Assembly (NCBI RefSeq): GCF_003324565.1
Contig: NZ_QOLA01000013.1
Location: 1-64,000, forward strand
Source: Streptomyces sp. SDr-06
GTDB lineage: Bacteria > Actinomycetota > Actinomycetes > Streptomycetales > Streptomycetaceae
DNA length: 64,000 nucleotides
Reading direction: 5' to 3'
The number at the start of each line of letters is the position of its first letter. The stretch's first letter is position 1. Below the pieces are notes generated by a model. That model did not search any database and was not told the DNA's origin. It saw nothing but the letters and a program-made list of their open reading frames with translations. Below, piece by piece: positions 63,352 through 64,000 of the stretch. The position numbers were made by a program, and so were the translations under genes.

Positions 63352-64000
63352 CCCGAGTGCTCGTCGTCGAGGATGAGGAATCCTTCAGCGACGCCCTGTC
63401 CTACATGCTCCGCAAGGAGGGGTTCGAGGTCGCGGTGGCGGCCACCGGACCCGACGGTCTGGACGAGTTCGAGCGCAACGGCGCCGACCTGGTCCTGCTC
63501 GACCTGATGCTGCCCGGCCTGCCCGGCACCGAGGTCTGCCGTCAGCTGCGCGGCCGCTCCAACGTCCCGGTCATCATGGTGACCGCCAAGGACAGCGAGA
63601 TCGACAAGGTCGTGGGCCTGGAAATAGGAGCCGACGACTACGTCACCAAGCCGTTCTCCTCGCGCGAGCTGGTCGCCCGCATCCGTGCCGTGCTGCGCCG
63701 CCGCGGCGAGCCGGAGGAGGTCACCCCGGCCGCCCTGGAGGCGGGCCCGGTCCGCATGGACGTCGACCGCCACGTGGTCACGGTCTCGGGCGGCAAGGTC
63801 GACCTGCCGCTGAAGGAGTTCGACCTCCTGGAGATGCTCCTGCGCAACGCGGGCCGCGTGCTGACGCGTATGCAGCTCATCGACCGGGTGTGGGGCGCGG
63901 ACTACGTGGGCGACACCAAGACCCTCGACGTCCACGTCAAGCGCCTGCGCGCCAAGATCGAGCCGGACCCGGGCGCGCCGCGCTACCTGGTGACGGTCCG
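63348..64000 (+). CDS. phoP: phosphate response regulator PhoP, truncated by the window end
   Basis: The frame from GTG 63348 gives TRVLVVEDEESFSDALSYML, phospho-acceptor Asp in LVLLDLMLPGLPG, Lys in DDYVTKPFSSREL, and the winged helix ending DTKTLDVHVKRLRAKIE. About 217 residues are present and no stop is reached; S. coelicolor PhoP has 223. PhoP binds PHO boxes at pstS, phoU/phoR and other genes in this window. Confidence 0.96.

Overview
The window is high-GC, densely coded DNA from a Streptomyces chromosome. The basis is extreme third-position GC, Streptomyces-type families (GlnR, Nur, RsiG, MshA/MshD, PhoR/PhoP) and a gene order that, from memory, follows the S. coelicolor SCO4126-SCO4230 core region with blocks missing. 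No transposase, integrase, relaxase, tRNA or CRISPR was found. It opens in the 3' end of a 5S rRNA with its terminator and closes inside phoP.

Region 1 (about 0.7-10.5 kb) is a chromosomal type IV secretion/conjugation-like locus. On the minus strand lie a VirB2-size membrane protein, a VirB8-like anchored protein, a TrbL/VirB6-like multispanning protein, a PrgI/SCO6880-family protein, a VirB4-like ATPase and a TraG/VirD4-like protein whose P-loop has decayed. A secreted trypsin-like protease and a transglycosylase-NlpC/P60 hydrolase diverge from it. Two abutting matches to the BldD consensus sit in the divergent gap.

Region 2 (10.7-16.9 kb) holds a PAP2 phosphatase, a Tat-type flavin oxidase, a lipoprotein, small proteins, the copper sensor csoR with a clear operator, and a DUF47-Pit phosphate uptake pair. 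Region 3 (17.8-29.2 kb) is phosphate and thiol metabolism: pstSCAB with a PHO box, Nudix-CHAD-ppk as an overlapping operon, mshD, and a secreted 5'-nucleotidase. Region 4 (29.4-35 kb) has a two-component system next to a PDZ-less HtrA-like protease, a LacI regulator and glnR.

Region 5 (35-44 kb) has a hydrolase, a MoaD-like protein, a membrane protein and an LmeA-like protein. It then has a sulfur block (cysteine-rich leader peptide, sulfurtransferase, DUF1416, DsrE) and an overlapping three-gene operon whose first gene carries a one-base frameshift. Region 6 (44-55.6 kb) contains nitrobindin, nur, ygfZ, dtd, rsiG, an asparaginase, a quinone oxidoreductase/TetR pair, an XRE-HBHA-DUF2516 operon like the mycobacterial hbhA locus, a response-regulator phosphatase and a cell-wall endopeptidase. 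Region 7 (55.8-64 kb) holds mshA with a SigR-like promoter, YbjN, an MFS transporter, gpm, a secreted protein, a cysteine-rich peptide with an 84-bp tandem duplication, and phoU divergent from phoR-phoP across a PHO box.

Three themes link the window: PhoP-controlled phosphate supply (pst, Pit, ppk, 5'-nucleotidase, phoURP), c-di-GMP-linked development (BldD boxes, rsiG) and mycothiol/sulfur redox (mshA, mshD, sulfurtransferase block). Intergenic arrays of a GC-rich module with 56-60 bp period occur at three places. About eleven genes appear to be transcribed as leaderless mRNAs.
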